A DNA stretch of 64,000 nt, taken from contig JABBCA010000061.1 of the NCBI GenBank assembly GCA_018607135.1, positions 1 through 64,000 of the forward strand, read 5' to 3'. The notes beneath the pieces are model-generated. The model searched no databases. It worked only from the letters and a program-made list of their open reading frames with translations, and had not been told where the DNA came from. Below, piece by piece: positions 36,040-44,590 of this stretch (its first letter is position 1; every line of letters begins with the position of its first letter). The translations under genes were made by a program, and so were the position numbers. Origin of the DNA: Opitutales bacterium (GTDB taxonomy: Bacteria > Verrucomicrobiota > Verrucomicrobiia > Opitutales > Coraliomargaritaceae).

Positions 36040-36064
36040 GGAGCGTCGGCCTCTGTGCCGACAT
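36040..36064. repeat. REP-like palindrome, copy 1
   Basis: GGAGCGTCGGCCTCTGTGCCGACAT contains the dyad GTCGG/CCGAC. The reverse complement of 46460-46484 matches it at about 22 of 25 positions. Both copies are intergenic. Confidence 0.55.
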
Positions 36065-36132
36065 TATCGTTGGTTGGCTCGCTAAGCCTAGAGATGCGGA
36101 GGTGGAGGTCCGCGCTCCTGGTTTCCTTATTC

Positions 36133-36735
36133 TTACCTCAGCGCCAAATCTGTTTCATGCTCTAACCATCTGTATAGATTCTGTAGTGTCGCTTCAATGA
36201 CTTCGCGAGTTTCCTTGTCTACTGTTTCAGGGGCAGGCGAATTGATCGTTTCTTTGGCGATTTCTTTTAACGACTTCTCGAGTTGCGGCCACCAAGCTTC
36301 ACGAATCGGGTAGCCTTCGTTCTTGAGTAGTAGATAGACCGCTTTCAGGTGCACCACCTCGGGTGCTTTCTTGTCGGCAAAGGCATCAAAGCTACGCTCT
36401 GCGAGTTCGTAGAGTTCCTCTGGTTCCGCCATGTGCGGTGCGTTTCTAGCCAGTAGCGCAGCAAATTCGGAAGCATGCTTGAGGCTCTGATAGGAAGCGC
36501 CGATGGTCTCGCGACGGTGCACCAGCGAGTATTCGCGCACAAACTTTGCCGTGCCTTGCTTGGAGGTGTCCAATTGTATGTCAGCCGTGTCGAATAGGTC
36601 CGGCTTCGATTGTTGTGGGTTCTTTTTGGAGATCCGCTTGAGACAGAGGAAGCCACCCAGTTCAGGGCTGAGGATGTCGAGCTTTAGAAACGATTCACCC
36701 GAAGGGGCGACGCGTAGTATCAGCGCTCGATCCAC
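36133..36735 (-). CDS. recO: RecO-like DNA repair protein
   Basis: This 200-residue protein has a short N-terminal OB-like part (DRALILRVAPSGESFLKLDI then LSPELGGFLCLKRISKK) and a helical C-terminal part (about 75-195: YQSLKHASEFAALLARNAPH, KAPEVVHLKAVYLLLKNEGY). This matches RecO in order and general pattern, but it is shorter than usual (about 230-250) and has no zinc-binding cysteines. RecO loads RecA with RecR. It starts two bases after the stop of the DUF3817 gene and is therefore probably co-transcribed with it. Confidence 0.55.
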   Translation of the reverse strand: MDRALILRVAPSGESFLKLDILSPELGGFLCLKRISKKNPQQSKPDLFDTADIQLDTSKQGTAKFVREYSLVHRRETIGASYQSLKHASEFAALLARNAPHMAEPEELYELAERSFDAFADKKAPEVVHLKAVYLLLKNEGYPIREAWWPQLEKSLKEIAKETINSPAPETVDKETREVIEATLQNLYRWLEHETDLALR

Positions 36736-36737
36736 GA

Positions 36738-37055
36738 TTAGGCTTCTTCGGTTTTATCTTCGTAGGGCTTGAGCAGTTTCGCGTCTGCCACGAGCGGACC
36801 CGCGGGCACGATACTCGCTACGACGAGCCAGCCAGTGAGTTTCCACGACCACTTGTAGTCCATTTGCCCGAGAAAGGCGAAGCCCACGTAAGCCATCCAT
36901 AAAATGCCGTGTGCCATTCCGATCGGGCGTATGAGGAAATCGTCTCCGCCAATATATTTCATCGGCATAGCGATACCAAATAGAAGGATGGAGGAAATGG
37001 CTTCCCAGAATCCAACAGAGCGGAGGCGGTGGAGTGTGCTATCAAATCGGAACAT
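36738..37055 (-). CDS. DUF3817-domain integral membrane protein
   Basis: This 105-residue protein, starting at the ATG at 37055 (MFRFDSTLHRLRSVGFWEAI), has three membrane segments (about 14-31, 44-62, 69-85) and the family pattern 'R-x-x-G-x-x-E-x-x-S-x-x-L-L-x-x-I-A-x-P-x-K-Y', 'H-G-x-L-x-x-x-Y-x' and 'P-A-G-P'. Its function is unknown. The longer upstream frame was rejected because it runs through an inverted repeat (37136-37171). Confidence 0.82.
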   Translation of the reverse strand: MFRFDSTLHRLRSVGFWEAISSILLFGIAMPMKYIGGDDFLIRPIGMAHGILWMAYVGFAFLGQMDYKWSWKLTGWLVVASIVPAGPLVADAKLLKPYEDKTEEA

Positions 37056-37135
37056 GATAGTTCTGAGATGTAGAAGCCTACAAATAAGGCAAGTCGAAGC
37101 GAATGAAAGTGTCTCAGCACCATCCCATGTCGATT

Positions 37136-37420
37136 GCTCGATACTCCCCTCCTCATCAAGCATATTCTTATACACATTTTTTATGAGTAAATTCACGCGA
37201 GTAAGTCTAATGATCGAGATATGCTCTGGTGTAGAACGCGGTTCTTTGCACAGCAAGGGCCGTGTTGATTCATTCCGCACGCCATAACGCGCCCTCTTCG
37301 AGAGGCACGTCCTACAAACATCACTCATAAGCGACCCTAGAATCCTGAGCTTTCCTGAGAGTGCTCACGCCCTCCGACTCATGCATAAGGATATGCTCAT
37401 CAAGGAGGGGAGTATTGAGT
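37136..37420. repeat. Palindromic element with about 36-bp inverted ends
   Basis: Positions 37136-37171 and 37385-37420 are imperfect inverted repeats, sharing ATAAG-n-ATATGCT and GGAGGGGAGTAT; the six middle bases (TGATGA against CATCAA) are themselves reversed. The 213 bp between them have no recognised gene. The right end is two bases from the MITE-like copy at 37423, so two repeat elements stand back to back between DUF3817 and rlmJ. Confidence 0.6.
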
Positions 37421-37422
37421 CT

Positions 37423-37611
37423 AGAGCGTTTCTCAAAAGTTGTTGCGCTTTTTTTGAACCTTCAGATCGCCCAGCATTCAGTGAAGTGTAGTGTCTGAGC
37501 TTGCTCAGGCCAGCCGTGCCGAAGTTCTGGATCTGAGCACAGTTCGACAATCCGGGCGACGAGCAAGCTCGCACACTACAGTTTTGTGCACGAACTTTCG
37601 AGAAACGCTCT
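37423..37611. repeat. MITE-like dispersed repeat, copy 2
   Basis: A 189-bp unit with perfect 12-bp inverted ends, AGAGCGTTTCTC (37423-37434) and GAGAAACGCTCT (37600-37611). Inside is a second dyad: TAGTGTCTGAGCTTGCTC and, reversed, GAGCAAGCTCGCACACTA with two mismatches. The sequence is similar to 22317-22491 through most of its length. It has no ORF, so it would need a transposase in trans. Confidence 0.8.
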
Positions 37612-37625
37612 AAGACGGAGGGGTA

Positions 37626-38465
37626 TTACTCCTCGACCAGGATTTCACTACGACTAAACGCACCGTCCTTGCCGAGTGTGTTCACCAAGTAATCGATGCC
37701 TGAGTCGATCTGCTTCTTCAAGGTCCAGGGTGGGTTGATGACGATCATTCCGCTGGAAGTCATGCCGCGGCCATCAGTGTCGGCTTCGAGTCCGAGTTCG
37801 AACAGGGCGATAGCGCGAATGCCGCTTTGCTTGAGTGCACGTTCAATTTCGTCAATTCGTGCGCGGTCCACGACTGGATACCACAGCGCATACACGCCTT
37901 GTGCAAATTTACCTTGTGCCGCGATGAGAAAATCGATTACGCGCTCGTAGTCTTCTTTCAACTCATAGGGTGGGTCGATCAAGACCAGACCGCGTCGATG
38001 AGAAGGGGGTAAGCGTTTAAGTGTGCGGTTGAAGCCGTCTTCTTTCCAGACCTCGGCGCGGCGGTCGTGGCTGAAGTTTTCGCTGAGCGCCATATATTCC
38101 GTGCTATGCAGTTCGCTTAAAACGAGGCGATCGGTTTCGCGTAGCATCCATTTCGCAATCCCTGGAGAGCCAGGATAGACATTGAGTGAGGCTGGCTCAT
38201 TCAGCGATTTAACTAAGTCGCAGTAGGGCTGTAACACTTCTGGTAATTGCGGATCATTCCAGATGCGAGCAATGCCCGTTTCATATTCATGGGTCTTCTG
38301 CGCGAAGTCGGAATCCAGTGCATACATCCCCGGTCCCGCATGGGTATCGAAATAGGTGAAGGGCTTTTCTTTCTTCTTCAGATAGTCAATGCATTCGACC
38401 AGCACCCAATGTTTGAGCACATCGGCAAAATTCCCTGCATGAAAAGCGTGGCGATAACTGAGCAT
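37626..38465 (-). CDS. rlmJ: 23S rRNA (adenine(2030)-N(6))-methyltransferase
   Basis: This 279-residue protein starts with the family hallmark MLSYRHAFHAGNFADVLKHW, followed by TYFDTHAGPGMY (SAM site), NVYPGSPGIAKWMLRETDRL and the N6-methyltransferase motif LVLIDPPYELKEDY. RlmJ methylates A2030 of 23S rRNA (E. coli numbering). The C-terminus (PPWTLKKQIDSGIDYLVNTL) is also conserved. It is monocistronic, convergent to nothing near, with the MITE-like repeat 14 bp after its stop. Confidence 0.95.
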   Translation of the reverse strand: MLSYRHAFHAGNFADVLKHWVLVECIDYLKKKEKPFTYFDTHAGPGMYALDSDFAQKTHEYETGIARIWNDPQLPEVLQPYCDLVKSLNEPASLNVYPGSPGIAKWMLRETDRLVLSELHSTEYMALSENFSHDRRAEVWKEDGFNRTLKRLPPSHRRGLVLIDPPYELKEDYERVIDFLIAAQGKFAQGVYALWYPVVDRARIDEIERALKQSGIRAIALFELGLEADTDGRGMTSSGMIVINPPWTLKKQIDSGIDYLVNTLGKDGAFSRSEILVEE

Positions 38466-38702
38466 AGCACGATAAGAATTGATGTCAGTAAGCTAGGAAA
38501 GCAGGAAATCTACTTGGCGTGTATTTCTGCGATGTCTAAGCGCACGTTGGTAAAGTTGAGCCACGAACCTGAGGGCGTTGGAGCACACGATGCTCAGGCT
38601 GATTTGTAATTTGTAATCTCTTGACCATCAGGTTATTGGCTTTCACAAAGGTGGTGATCCTGTGATCGAGCCTAGGCGCTTTCTGCGCCTGTGCCAATTC
38701 AA

Positions 38703-39791
38703 TCAACTCGCCGCTGCAGGTGGATCTGTATAACCTTCGGCACCTGCTGGAGTATACCAATGTGCCATGTCGATATCTGGATTGAGCTCCAGTCCTCTCT
38801 CCCAGCGCTCAGCGACATCGGGTGTGCTGATATACGGGCGACCTATCGCAACCATGTCGGCAGCGCCGCTTTCGACTCTATTTTCTGCGTCTTCTTTTGA
38901 GTAACCGCAATTGCCCATGAGGGGACCGTTGAAAACTTCACGAAAGTCTTGCAGCGTCATGGGTTCGCCAAGTTCGTGAAAGCCGAATGCGAGACCGTCC
39001 ATTATGTGGAGATATGCGAGGCCGAATGTGTTGAGCTGGGCTGCAGCATAGGTGAATTGTTCACGATAGTCGGGCGAGCCCATGTCATTGAATGCGCCGT
39101 TTGGTGAGAGGCGCACACCGACGCGGTTTGCAGGAAAAACTTCGCACACGGCGCCGACGACTTCAAGTAACAGGCGTGTGCGATTTTTGACACTGCCGCC
39201 GTATTCGTCAGTGCGGTGATTCGTCTTAGATTCTAGGAATTGATTGAGTAGATAGCCATTAGCCGAGTGGACCTCGACACCATCAAAGCCTGCAGCCTTG
39301 GCACGTTTGGCAGCCGCTTTGTAGTCGGCGATGATGCCTGGAATTTCATCCGTTTCGAGTGCACGTGGCACTTCGTAATCCTTCTTGCCTTCAGGTGTGT
39401 GAATTGGGTCGCCTTCGAGTTTGATGGCAGATGCGGACACGGGGAGTTCGCCGCCATGGAAATCACTATGCGAGGCGCGTCCTGTGTGCCAAAGTTGTAG
39501 AAAGACAGCGCCGCCCTGATCGTGCACTGCTTGGGTGGTGAGCTTCCAGCCCTCAGCCATCTCGTCGGTGTAAATGCCGGGCGAGTGGTTCCAGCCGTTA
39601 CCTTGGGCAGAAACCGTGGTCGCTTCGGTGATGACCAAGCCCGCACCAGAACGCTGTGCGTAGTATTCCGCCATCAACGCATTTGGTATACGGTCTGCGC
39701 CAGATCTTGCTCGTGTCATTGGAGCAAGCGCGATGCGGTTTTGTAGCGACAGTCCAGAAAGTGTGAATGGCTTGTATAGTTTTTGTGTCAT
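38703..39791 (-). CDS. Old yellow enzyme family NADH:flavin oxidoreductase
   Basis: This 362-residue FMN-dependent TIM-barrel enzyme shows LQNRIALAPMTRARSG, LQLWHTGRASH, the substrate-binding His/Asn pair HSANGYLLNQFLESKTNHRT and the FMN-binding AIGRPYIS. It is the classical NemA/OYE type, which reduces activated alkenes such as N-ethylmaleimide or nitroesters with NADPH. The physiological substrate is not known. It starts 55 bp downstream of the stop of the secreted protein gene on the same strand. Confidence 0.93.
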   Translation of the reverse strand: MTQKLYKPFTLSGLSLQNRIALAPMTRARSGADRIPNALMAEYYAQRSGAGLVITEATTVSAQGNGWNHSPGIYTDEMAEGWKLTTQAVHDQGGAVFLQLWHTGRASHSDFHGGELPVSASAIKLEGDPIHTPEGKKDYEVPRALETDEIPGIIADYKAAAKRAKAAGFDGVEVHSANGYLLNQFLESKTNHRTDEYGGSVKNRTRLLLEVVGAVCEVFPANRVGVRLSPNGAFNDMGSPDYREQFTYAAAQLNTFGLAYLHIMDGLAFGFHELGEPMTLQDFREVFNGPLMGNCGYSKEDAENRVESGAADMVAIGRPYISTPDVAERWERGLELNPDIDMAHWYTPAGAEGYTDPPAAAS

Positions 39792-39846
39792 GATGCTAAT
39801 TTACACAGCAGTTCGAGAAATCCAACTGAATCACTTTGGATTCGAC

Positions 39847-40509
39847 CTATTTGTCGCTTGTAGCGAACTGAATCGCTAGATCGCGCATTTCGATGAACGG
39901 CTCATCGGCGTTTTTCAAATAGTAAGACTCGTATACTTTAATCGGGCCGAGGCTGACAGGTTGCTTCCATGAGAAAAATTTGCCCTCATCCGCGTTGGCC
40001 TTGCGGAATGTCCACCCTTTGATCTCTAGATTCTTATCGAGATACAAGTCGTAAGCGTCGCCAGGAGTGTAACCGACATCGCTTGCCCAGAGTGCGGTGA
40101 CTTTCTGTAAGTCGTGTTGCTCACCGTCGATCTCCAAAGCAATCGTGCCATGGTCGCTCACTGCAGGGCCAGACCAAACCACGCTAAATGGAAAGAGTAG
40201 CCAAAAGGTATCGTTAATAAATTGCCGATGAACTCCTTCGTCGGCTTCACTACCAATCGCGGCGAGCTCGATCGTAGCGGAGTTGCCGTCTACGGTTCTA
40301 GTGACTACGCCTTGGGTAACATCCCATTTCCAGTGTCGGTTCACTGCGGGCTCACGGTTGACATAAAACGTAAACTCTAAGGATTCAACGGACTCCCAAG
40401 AACTAAGACCATGAGCTTCCGCAATGGAGTTTGCGAGTGGGGGCACGGCACTGATTTGCTGGAATACAAGACAGCAGAATATGGAGCAGGTTAAAGATAG
40501 GGTTTTCAT
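39847..40509 (-). CDS. Secreted hypothetical protein
   Basis: This is a 220-residue protein with a signal peptide (MKTLSLTCSIFCCLVFQQISA, cleavage after about 21). The mature part has alternating strands with many Trp: WESVESLEFTFYVNREPAVN, RHWKWDVTQGVVTRTV, WLLFPFSVVWSGPA and LDKNLEIKGWTFRKAN, which gives the impression of a LolA/lipoprotein-carrier-like half-barrel, though I cannot assign a family. It precedes the OYE gene on the same strand. Its upstream neighbour is divergent. Confidence 0.65.
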   Translation of the reverse strand: MKTLSLTCSIFCCLVFQQISAVPPLANSIAEAHGLSSWESVESLEFTFYVNREPAVNRHWKWDVTQGVVTRTVDGNSATIELAAIGSEADEGVHRQFINDTFWLLFPFSVVWSGPAVSDHGTIALEIDGEQHDLQKVTALWASDVGYTPGDAYDLYLDKNLEIKGWTFRKANADEGKFFSWKQPVSLGPIKVYESYYLKNADEPFIEMRDLAIQFATSDK

Positions 40510-40601
40510 GAATGGTTAGTAGTTAATGAGGGAATCTTTACATGCTTTTGGAAACGGTGCAAGTAGGTTGACTGCTTGTGCTGGAAATGTAGGGTGGGGT
40601 T

Positions 40602-41603
40602 ATGAATTTATCCCGTCGTAACTTCCTTAAGGTCTCCGTCAGTTCGGCGGCCATCGCATCGACTCCTGCCGCGATCGCAAAAGCGGCCTCGCAGACTGTG
40701 ATTCCGAAGCGAAAATTTGGACGTCATAACGACATGCTGACAGTGGTGGGCTTTGGTGGGCACACTTTGTATCAGGCGGGATCTCAAGCGGATGCGAATA
40801 TGATTGCGCATCGTGCGGTGGATTTAGGGGTGAATTTCTTTGATAATGCTTGGGACTACCATGGCGGTGAAGCTGAGGAATACATGGGCGTCGCTCTTGA
40901 AGGGAAACGCGACAAGGTCTTCTTGATGAGCAAATTTTGCAATTATCATGGCACCCAGAGGATGGCGACAGTGGCCTCAGCGATGAAAAACTTGGAAGAC
41001 TCGCTTCGTCGTTTGAAAACCGATCATTTAGACTTGTGGATGATGCACAATGTGAGCGGCGATGATGCCAAGGATGCCTATATGAGCGATGGTGCGATTG
41101 AGGCGATGGAGCTAGCGCGCAGGCAGGGTAAAATTCGCTATACGGGATTCACAGGCCATACGGATCCTCAAATTCACCGAGAGTTAATTGAGGGTGGCTA
41201 TGAATGGGACGCGACATTGATGCCGGTGTCCATTGTCGGCGCGTTGAGTTCTCGCCAGTTTGAGTCTGAAATTATTCCACTTTGTGAAAAGCACAACATC
41301 GCGATCTTGGGTATGAAGGGGTTTGGCGGTAGCCGTCGCACGCATCTTCATAGTCAGACGAATCCTTCGGAACTCTTGAGCTATTCATTGAGTTACCCGC
41401 AAGTATGCACACATGTAATTGGTGTCGATAAGGTCGAATATGTGGACCAAGCTGTAGCGGCTTCAACGATGGTTCCAATGCAGGCTAAAGATCGAGCACG
41501 TTACGCGGTGAATGAAGTGATCGATGCGAAGGCGCTCGCGCATGGCGGTGTTCTCTACGAGCGGGATGCTTGCTGCAATCGTGGTCAGGGTGGGTTGGCT
41601 TAG
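40602..41603 (+). CDS. Tat-exported aldo/keto reductase
   Basis: This 333-residue protein begins with a twin-arginine signal, NLSRRNFLKVSVSSAAIAST, and continues with an AKR barrel: FFDNAWDYHGGEAEEYMG (catalytic Asp and Tyr), LMSKF (Lys) and DLWMMHNVSG (His). The barrel lacks the C-terminal 4Fe-4S ferredoxin segment seen in some related oxidoreductases, although it ends with a pair of cysteines (DACCNRGQGG). It probably acts in the periplasm, with a cofactor loaded before export. The substrate is unknown. Confidence 0.85.
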   Translation: MNLSRRNFLKVSVSSAAIASTPAAIAKAASQTVIPKRKFGRHNDMLTVVGFGGHTLYQAGSQADANMIAHRAVDLGVNFFDNAWDYHGGEAEEYMGVALEGKRDKVFLMSKFCNYHGTQRMATVASAMKNLEDSLRRLKTDHLDLWMMHNVSGDDAKDAYMSDGAIEAMELARRQGKIRYTGFTGHTDPQIHRELIEGGYEWDATLMPVSIVGALSSRQFESEIIPLCEKHNIAILGMKGFGGSRRTHLHSQTNPSELLSYSLSYPQVCTHVIGVDKVEYVDQAVAASTMVPMQAKDRARYAVNEVIDAKALAHGGVLYERDACCNRGQGGLA

Positions 41604-41744
41604 ATTGCTCGTAGCGGTAGCGGAGGTCCTTATTTGCTAGTTGCGCTAACCTTCTTTATCGTAGCCGAAAACGTAAGCTTTGGGTCAGTTGTAGGTCGAT
41701 TTCGTCTAGCGTTCCGAATCCTTACCGATTCGGCTGAAATAAAT

Positions 41745-42476
41745 TTATAATCGGTTGATACGATTGGCGGCATAGCCTGCGCCAAAGCCGTTGTCGATGT
41801 TGACGACGGTAAGTCCGCTTGCGCAACTGTTGAGCATGCCGAGTAGGGCGCTCAAGCCGCCGAAGTTGGCACCGTAGCCGACGCTAGTAGGCACGGCGAT
41901 GACTGGGGCTTTCACGAGTCCGCCAACGACGCTGGGCAAGGCGCCTTCCATGCCAGCGACGACGATGACGACTTTGCAGCTGTTGATCGTGTCCATGCTG
42001 GCGAGTAGGCGATGAAGCCCGGCAACACCTGCGTCGTAAACTTTCTCGACGGGGTTGCCGTAAAACTCGGCGGTGAGTCGTGCTTCCTCAGCGACTGGTA
42101 GGTCGGAGGTGCCTGCGCATACGACTGCGATTTTGGAGTGAACGGGGTCGCGTTCCGTGTTAGTGATCGAGAGTAGGCGAGCGAGCGAATTGTAGTTGGC
42201 GTTTGGATACGCTTGGATGATTGCATCTGCGGTCGGCTGTTCGATGCGTGTGACGAGTATGTTTTGACCGCGTGCATTGAGGCTGCCGATGATCTCGATG
42301 ATGTGTTCGGTGGCTTTGCCTTGTCCGAAAATGACCTCGTCGGCGCCGTTGCGCTCGGCGCGTATCGTATCGACGCGGCTGTGCCCGAGATCTTCGAAGC
42401 CTTGCAGCTGGGTCGCTGCCGCTTGGATGTCGAGCTCGCCTTTTTGGACCGCTTCTAAAATCGCTTGGATGTTCAT
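41745..42476 (-). CDS. larB: Nickel-pincer cofactor biosynthesis carboxylase/hydrolase LarB
   Basis: LarB carboxylates and hydrolyses nicotinic acid adenine dinucleotide to start the nickel-pincer nucleotide used by lactate racemase and related LarA enzymes. This 243-residue protein has an N-terminal helical region and the AIRC-like C-terminal domain (VVCAGTSDLPVAEEARLTAE, DAGVAGLHRLL, VVAGMEGALPSVVGGL, AVPTSVGYGANFGG). It starts within the last codons of larC (four-base overlap), so larC-larB form one transcript on the minus strand. Confidence 0.93.
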   Translation of the reverse strand: MNIQAILEAVQKGELDIQAAATQLQGFEDLGHSRVDTIRAERNGADEVIFGQGKATEHIIEIIGSLNARGQNILVTRIEQPTADAIIQAYPNANYNSLARLLSITNTERDPVHSKIAVVCAGTSDLPVAEEARLTAEFYGNPVEKVYDAGVAGLHRLLASMDTINSCKVVIVVAGMEGALPSVVGGLVKAPVIAVPTSVGYGANFGGLSALLGMLNSCASGLTVVNIDNGFGAGYAANRINRL

Positions 42477-43702
42477 GCTTCCTTTGAGATCTGTTCGAGT
42501 TTGGCTTTGACGCTTTCGATGGACATGTCGTTGGCTGCTGCGATGCGTGCGCAGTCGTCATACTCAAACTTATGTCGTTGGCTGCCGTCGGGGAGAGTGG
42601 CTACTTTTACAGTTACGTCACCCCATTCGGTTGAGAGTTTTTGAAATTCGCGTTTGAGCTTCGAGCGCTGCCATTCCTGGCGACGCACGCCGAGGGTGTT
42701 GCTGTGTTTGAAGTGGATGGCTTCGACGCTATCGAGGTGATTATTTTCGACGAGTGTGTGCACTACGCAACCTTGGCGACCTTTCTTAAATGTGGCCGCA
42801 GTTTGCCAGACATCAAGTGCGCCTGCTTTTAGTAACTGTTCACACAGGTATGCAACAGATTCGGCGGGCATGTCGTCGATGTTGGTGGCGAGCTCCCAGA
42901 CTTTGTCGGCTTGCTCGCTGTTGGCGCCTTCATCGATCAGAGAGACATAGACTGCATTGGCGAGTTTTGGATCGTCGCGCTGTCCGATGCCGATTGCGGC
43001 TTTTGTCTGAGTTCCAGTGGTCGTTGCGCCAAATTCTGCACCTTTCCCTACGAGCAAGGATGCGCCCGTTGGAGTGGTGGTTTCTTTGTAGGTGCCGCCA
43101 GAGGTGAAGGGTTTGCCTTCTAGAAGACGAGCGGTTGCAGGTGCGGGAACGGGCATGCGCCCGTGTGCGCATTGCACGGTGCCGCCGCCGACTTCGAGGG
43201 TGGTGCAGACGATGCGGTCGATATTGAGTAAGTCCCAGCACACTGCGGCGCCGACCATGTCGATGATGGAATCAATGGCTCCGACTTCGTGAAAGTGAAC
43301 CGCTTCGGGGGCGATGCCGTGCACCGCGCCTTCGGCTTCGGCGAGTGCGCGAAAGCATGCGATCGAGTCGTCTTTGACTCTTTGTGAGAGTTCACTGTTC
43401 TCAATGGCTGTGCGGATGTCGCGATAGGTGCGATGGTGGTGTTCGCCGTGACTGTGGCTTTGTGTTGTCAGCACATTGGAATGGCTGTGACCATGAGTCG
43501 GTGTGTGCGTGAGCACGACATTGCAGCGTGTGCCGCTGATGCCTTGGCGTATGTCTGTCTCGAAGTTTAATTTCCAACCTTCATAGGGGAGCTTACGTAG
43601 CTCTGCCTCCAATTGGATGGGGTCGACTCCGAGCGCAATCATTGCGCCGAGGTTCATGTCGCCGGACAATCCGGAGGGGCATTGATAAACAAGGGTAGGC
43701 AT
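42473..43702 (-). CDS. larC: Nickel insertion protein LarC
   Basis: LarC is the cyclometallase that inserts nickel into the pincer nucleotide. The protein is 409 residues with GLSGDMNLGAMIALG at the start, a His-rich stretch (about 68-90: THTPTHGHSHSN, SHSHGEHHHR), EAVHFHEVGAIDSIIDMVGA, CAHGRMPVPAPATARLL and the C-terminal CTP-binding domain (LATNIDDMPAESVAYL). It is a single open frame, not split by a programmed frameshift as in Lactiplantibacillus. It is followed by larB and divergent from larE, with 75 bp between the starts. Confidence 0.94.
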   Translation of the reverse strand: MPTLVYQCPSGLSGDMNLGAMIALGVDPIQLEAELRKLPYEGWKLNFETDIRQGISGTRCNVVLTHTPTHGHSHSNVLTTQSHSHGEHHHRTYRDIRTAIENSELSQRVKDDSIACFRALAEAEGAVHGIAPEAVHFHEVGAIDSIIDMVGAAVCWDLLNIDRIVCTTLEVGGGTVQCAHGRMPVPAPATARLLEGKPFTSGGTYKETTTPTGASLLVGKGAEFGATTTGTQTKAAIGIGQRDDPKLANAVYVSLIDEGANSEQADKVWELATNIDDMPAESVAYLCEQLLKAGALDVWQTAATFKKGRQGCVVHTLVENNHLDSVEAIHFKHSNTLGVRRQEWQRSKLKREFQKLSTEWGDVTVKVATLPDGSQRHKFEYDDCARIAAANDMSIESVKAKLEQISKEA

Positions 43703-43777
43703 ACACTGCTATTAGATAACGACCTGTTGTCTGAGTGCAAGTTGACAGCTCGCAAATTCAAGTCACTTTATTGCCCA

Positions 43778-44590
43778 ATGAATACTCTGAAGCCCCTAGA
43801 ATCATGGTTCGATGCCTGCCCCGGTGCGTTGATTGCGTTTTCTGGTGGGGTGGACAGCTCGCTGGTTGCGTATTTGGCACAGCATTTTCTAGGGCGTGAC
43901 AATGTGCTCGCGGTGATCTCCGCGTCGCCAAGCTTGAAACTTTCGGACTTAGATGAAGCCAAAAACTTTGCCCGTAAGAATAATTTGCCGCTGCGAGTGA
44001 TCACTACGGAGGAGATGAAGAACCCCGACTATTTCAATAATCCGTCGAATCGTTGCTACTTTTGTAAGCATACTTTGTATGATGAGCTCGAGGCCTTGAG
44101 GGCGGAGTTTCCAGGGTGGTGGGTATTGAATGGCACGAACGCGGATGATTTGGGCGATTATCGTCCGGGCTTGCAGGCGGCGGATGAGTTTGCGGTGCGC
44201 TCTCCATTGGTGGAGTGTGGGATTGATAAGGCGGGCGTTCGTCACCTCGCTGAGCAGTTTGCATTGGAGTGTTGGGACAAACCCGCAAGCCCCTGTTTGT
44301 CTTCGCGTGTTCCTTATGGGGAGCAAATTACGGTCGAGAAATTACGCCAGATCGAAGACGCCGAGGCAGTTGTGAAGGCTGCTGGTTTTTCGGTCAACCG
44401 GGTGCGTCATCTAGGTGAGACTGCGCGCGTTGAAGTGCCAGTCGATGAGCGTGCTCAGCTTGAGGGCGCTCGCGCGGGTATTGTCTCAGAGCTGAAAAGC
44501 CTCGGGTTTTCCTCAGTTGAGTTTGACGAAGAGGGTTTTGTCTCGGGTAAGTTGAATCGAGCGCTTCTTCGGTCTAGCGCTGAAAAATAA
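43778..44590 (+). CDS. larE: Sulfur insertion protein LarE
   Basis: LarE is the PP-loop sulfur transferase that converts the two carboxylates of the nucleotide to thiocarboxylates. The 270-residue protein starts at MNTLKPLESWFDACPGALIA; the PP-loop SGGVDSS is at residues 22-28, NRCYFCKHTLYDEL at 91-104 and the sacrificial or cluster cysteine C173 in ASPCLSSRVPYG. Longer frames from a TTG at 43613 overlap larC and were rejected. It overlaps the convergent EamA gene by 17 bp. A larA racemase is not in the window. Confidence 0.93.
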   Translation: MNTLKPLESWFDACPGALIAFSGGVDSSLVAYLAQHFLGRDNVLAVISASPSLKLSDLDEAKNFARKNNLPLRVITTEEMKNPDYFNNPSNRCYFCKHTLYDELEALRAEFPGWWVLNGTNADDLGDYRPGLQAADEFAVRSPLVECGIDKAGVRHLAEQFALECWDKPASPCLSSRVPYGEQITVEKLRQIEDAEAVVKAAGFSVNRVRHLGETARVEVPVDERAQLEGARAGIVSELKSLGFSSVEFDEEGFVSGKLNRALLRSSAEK

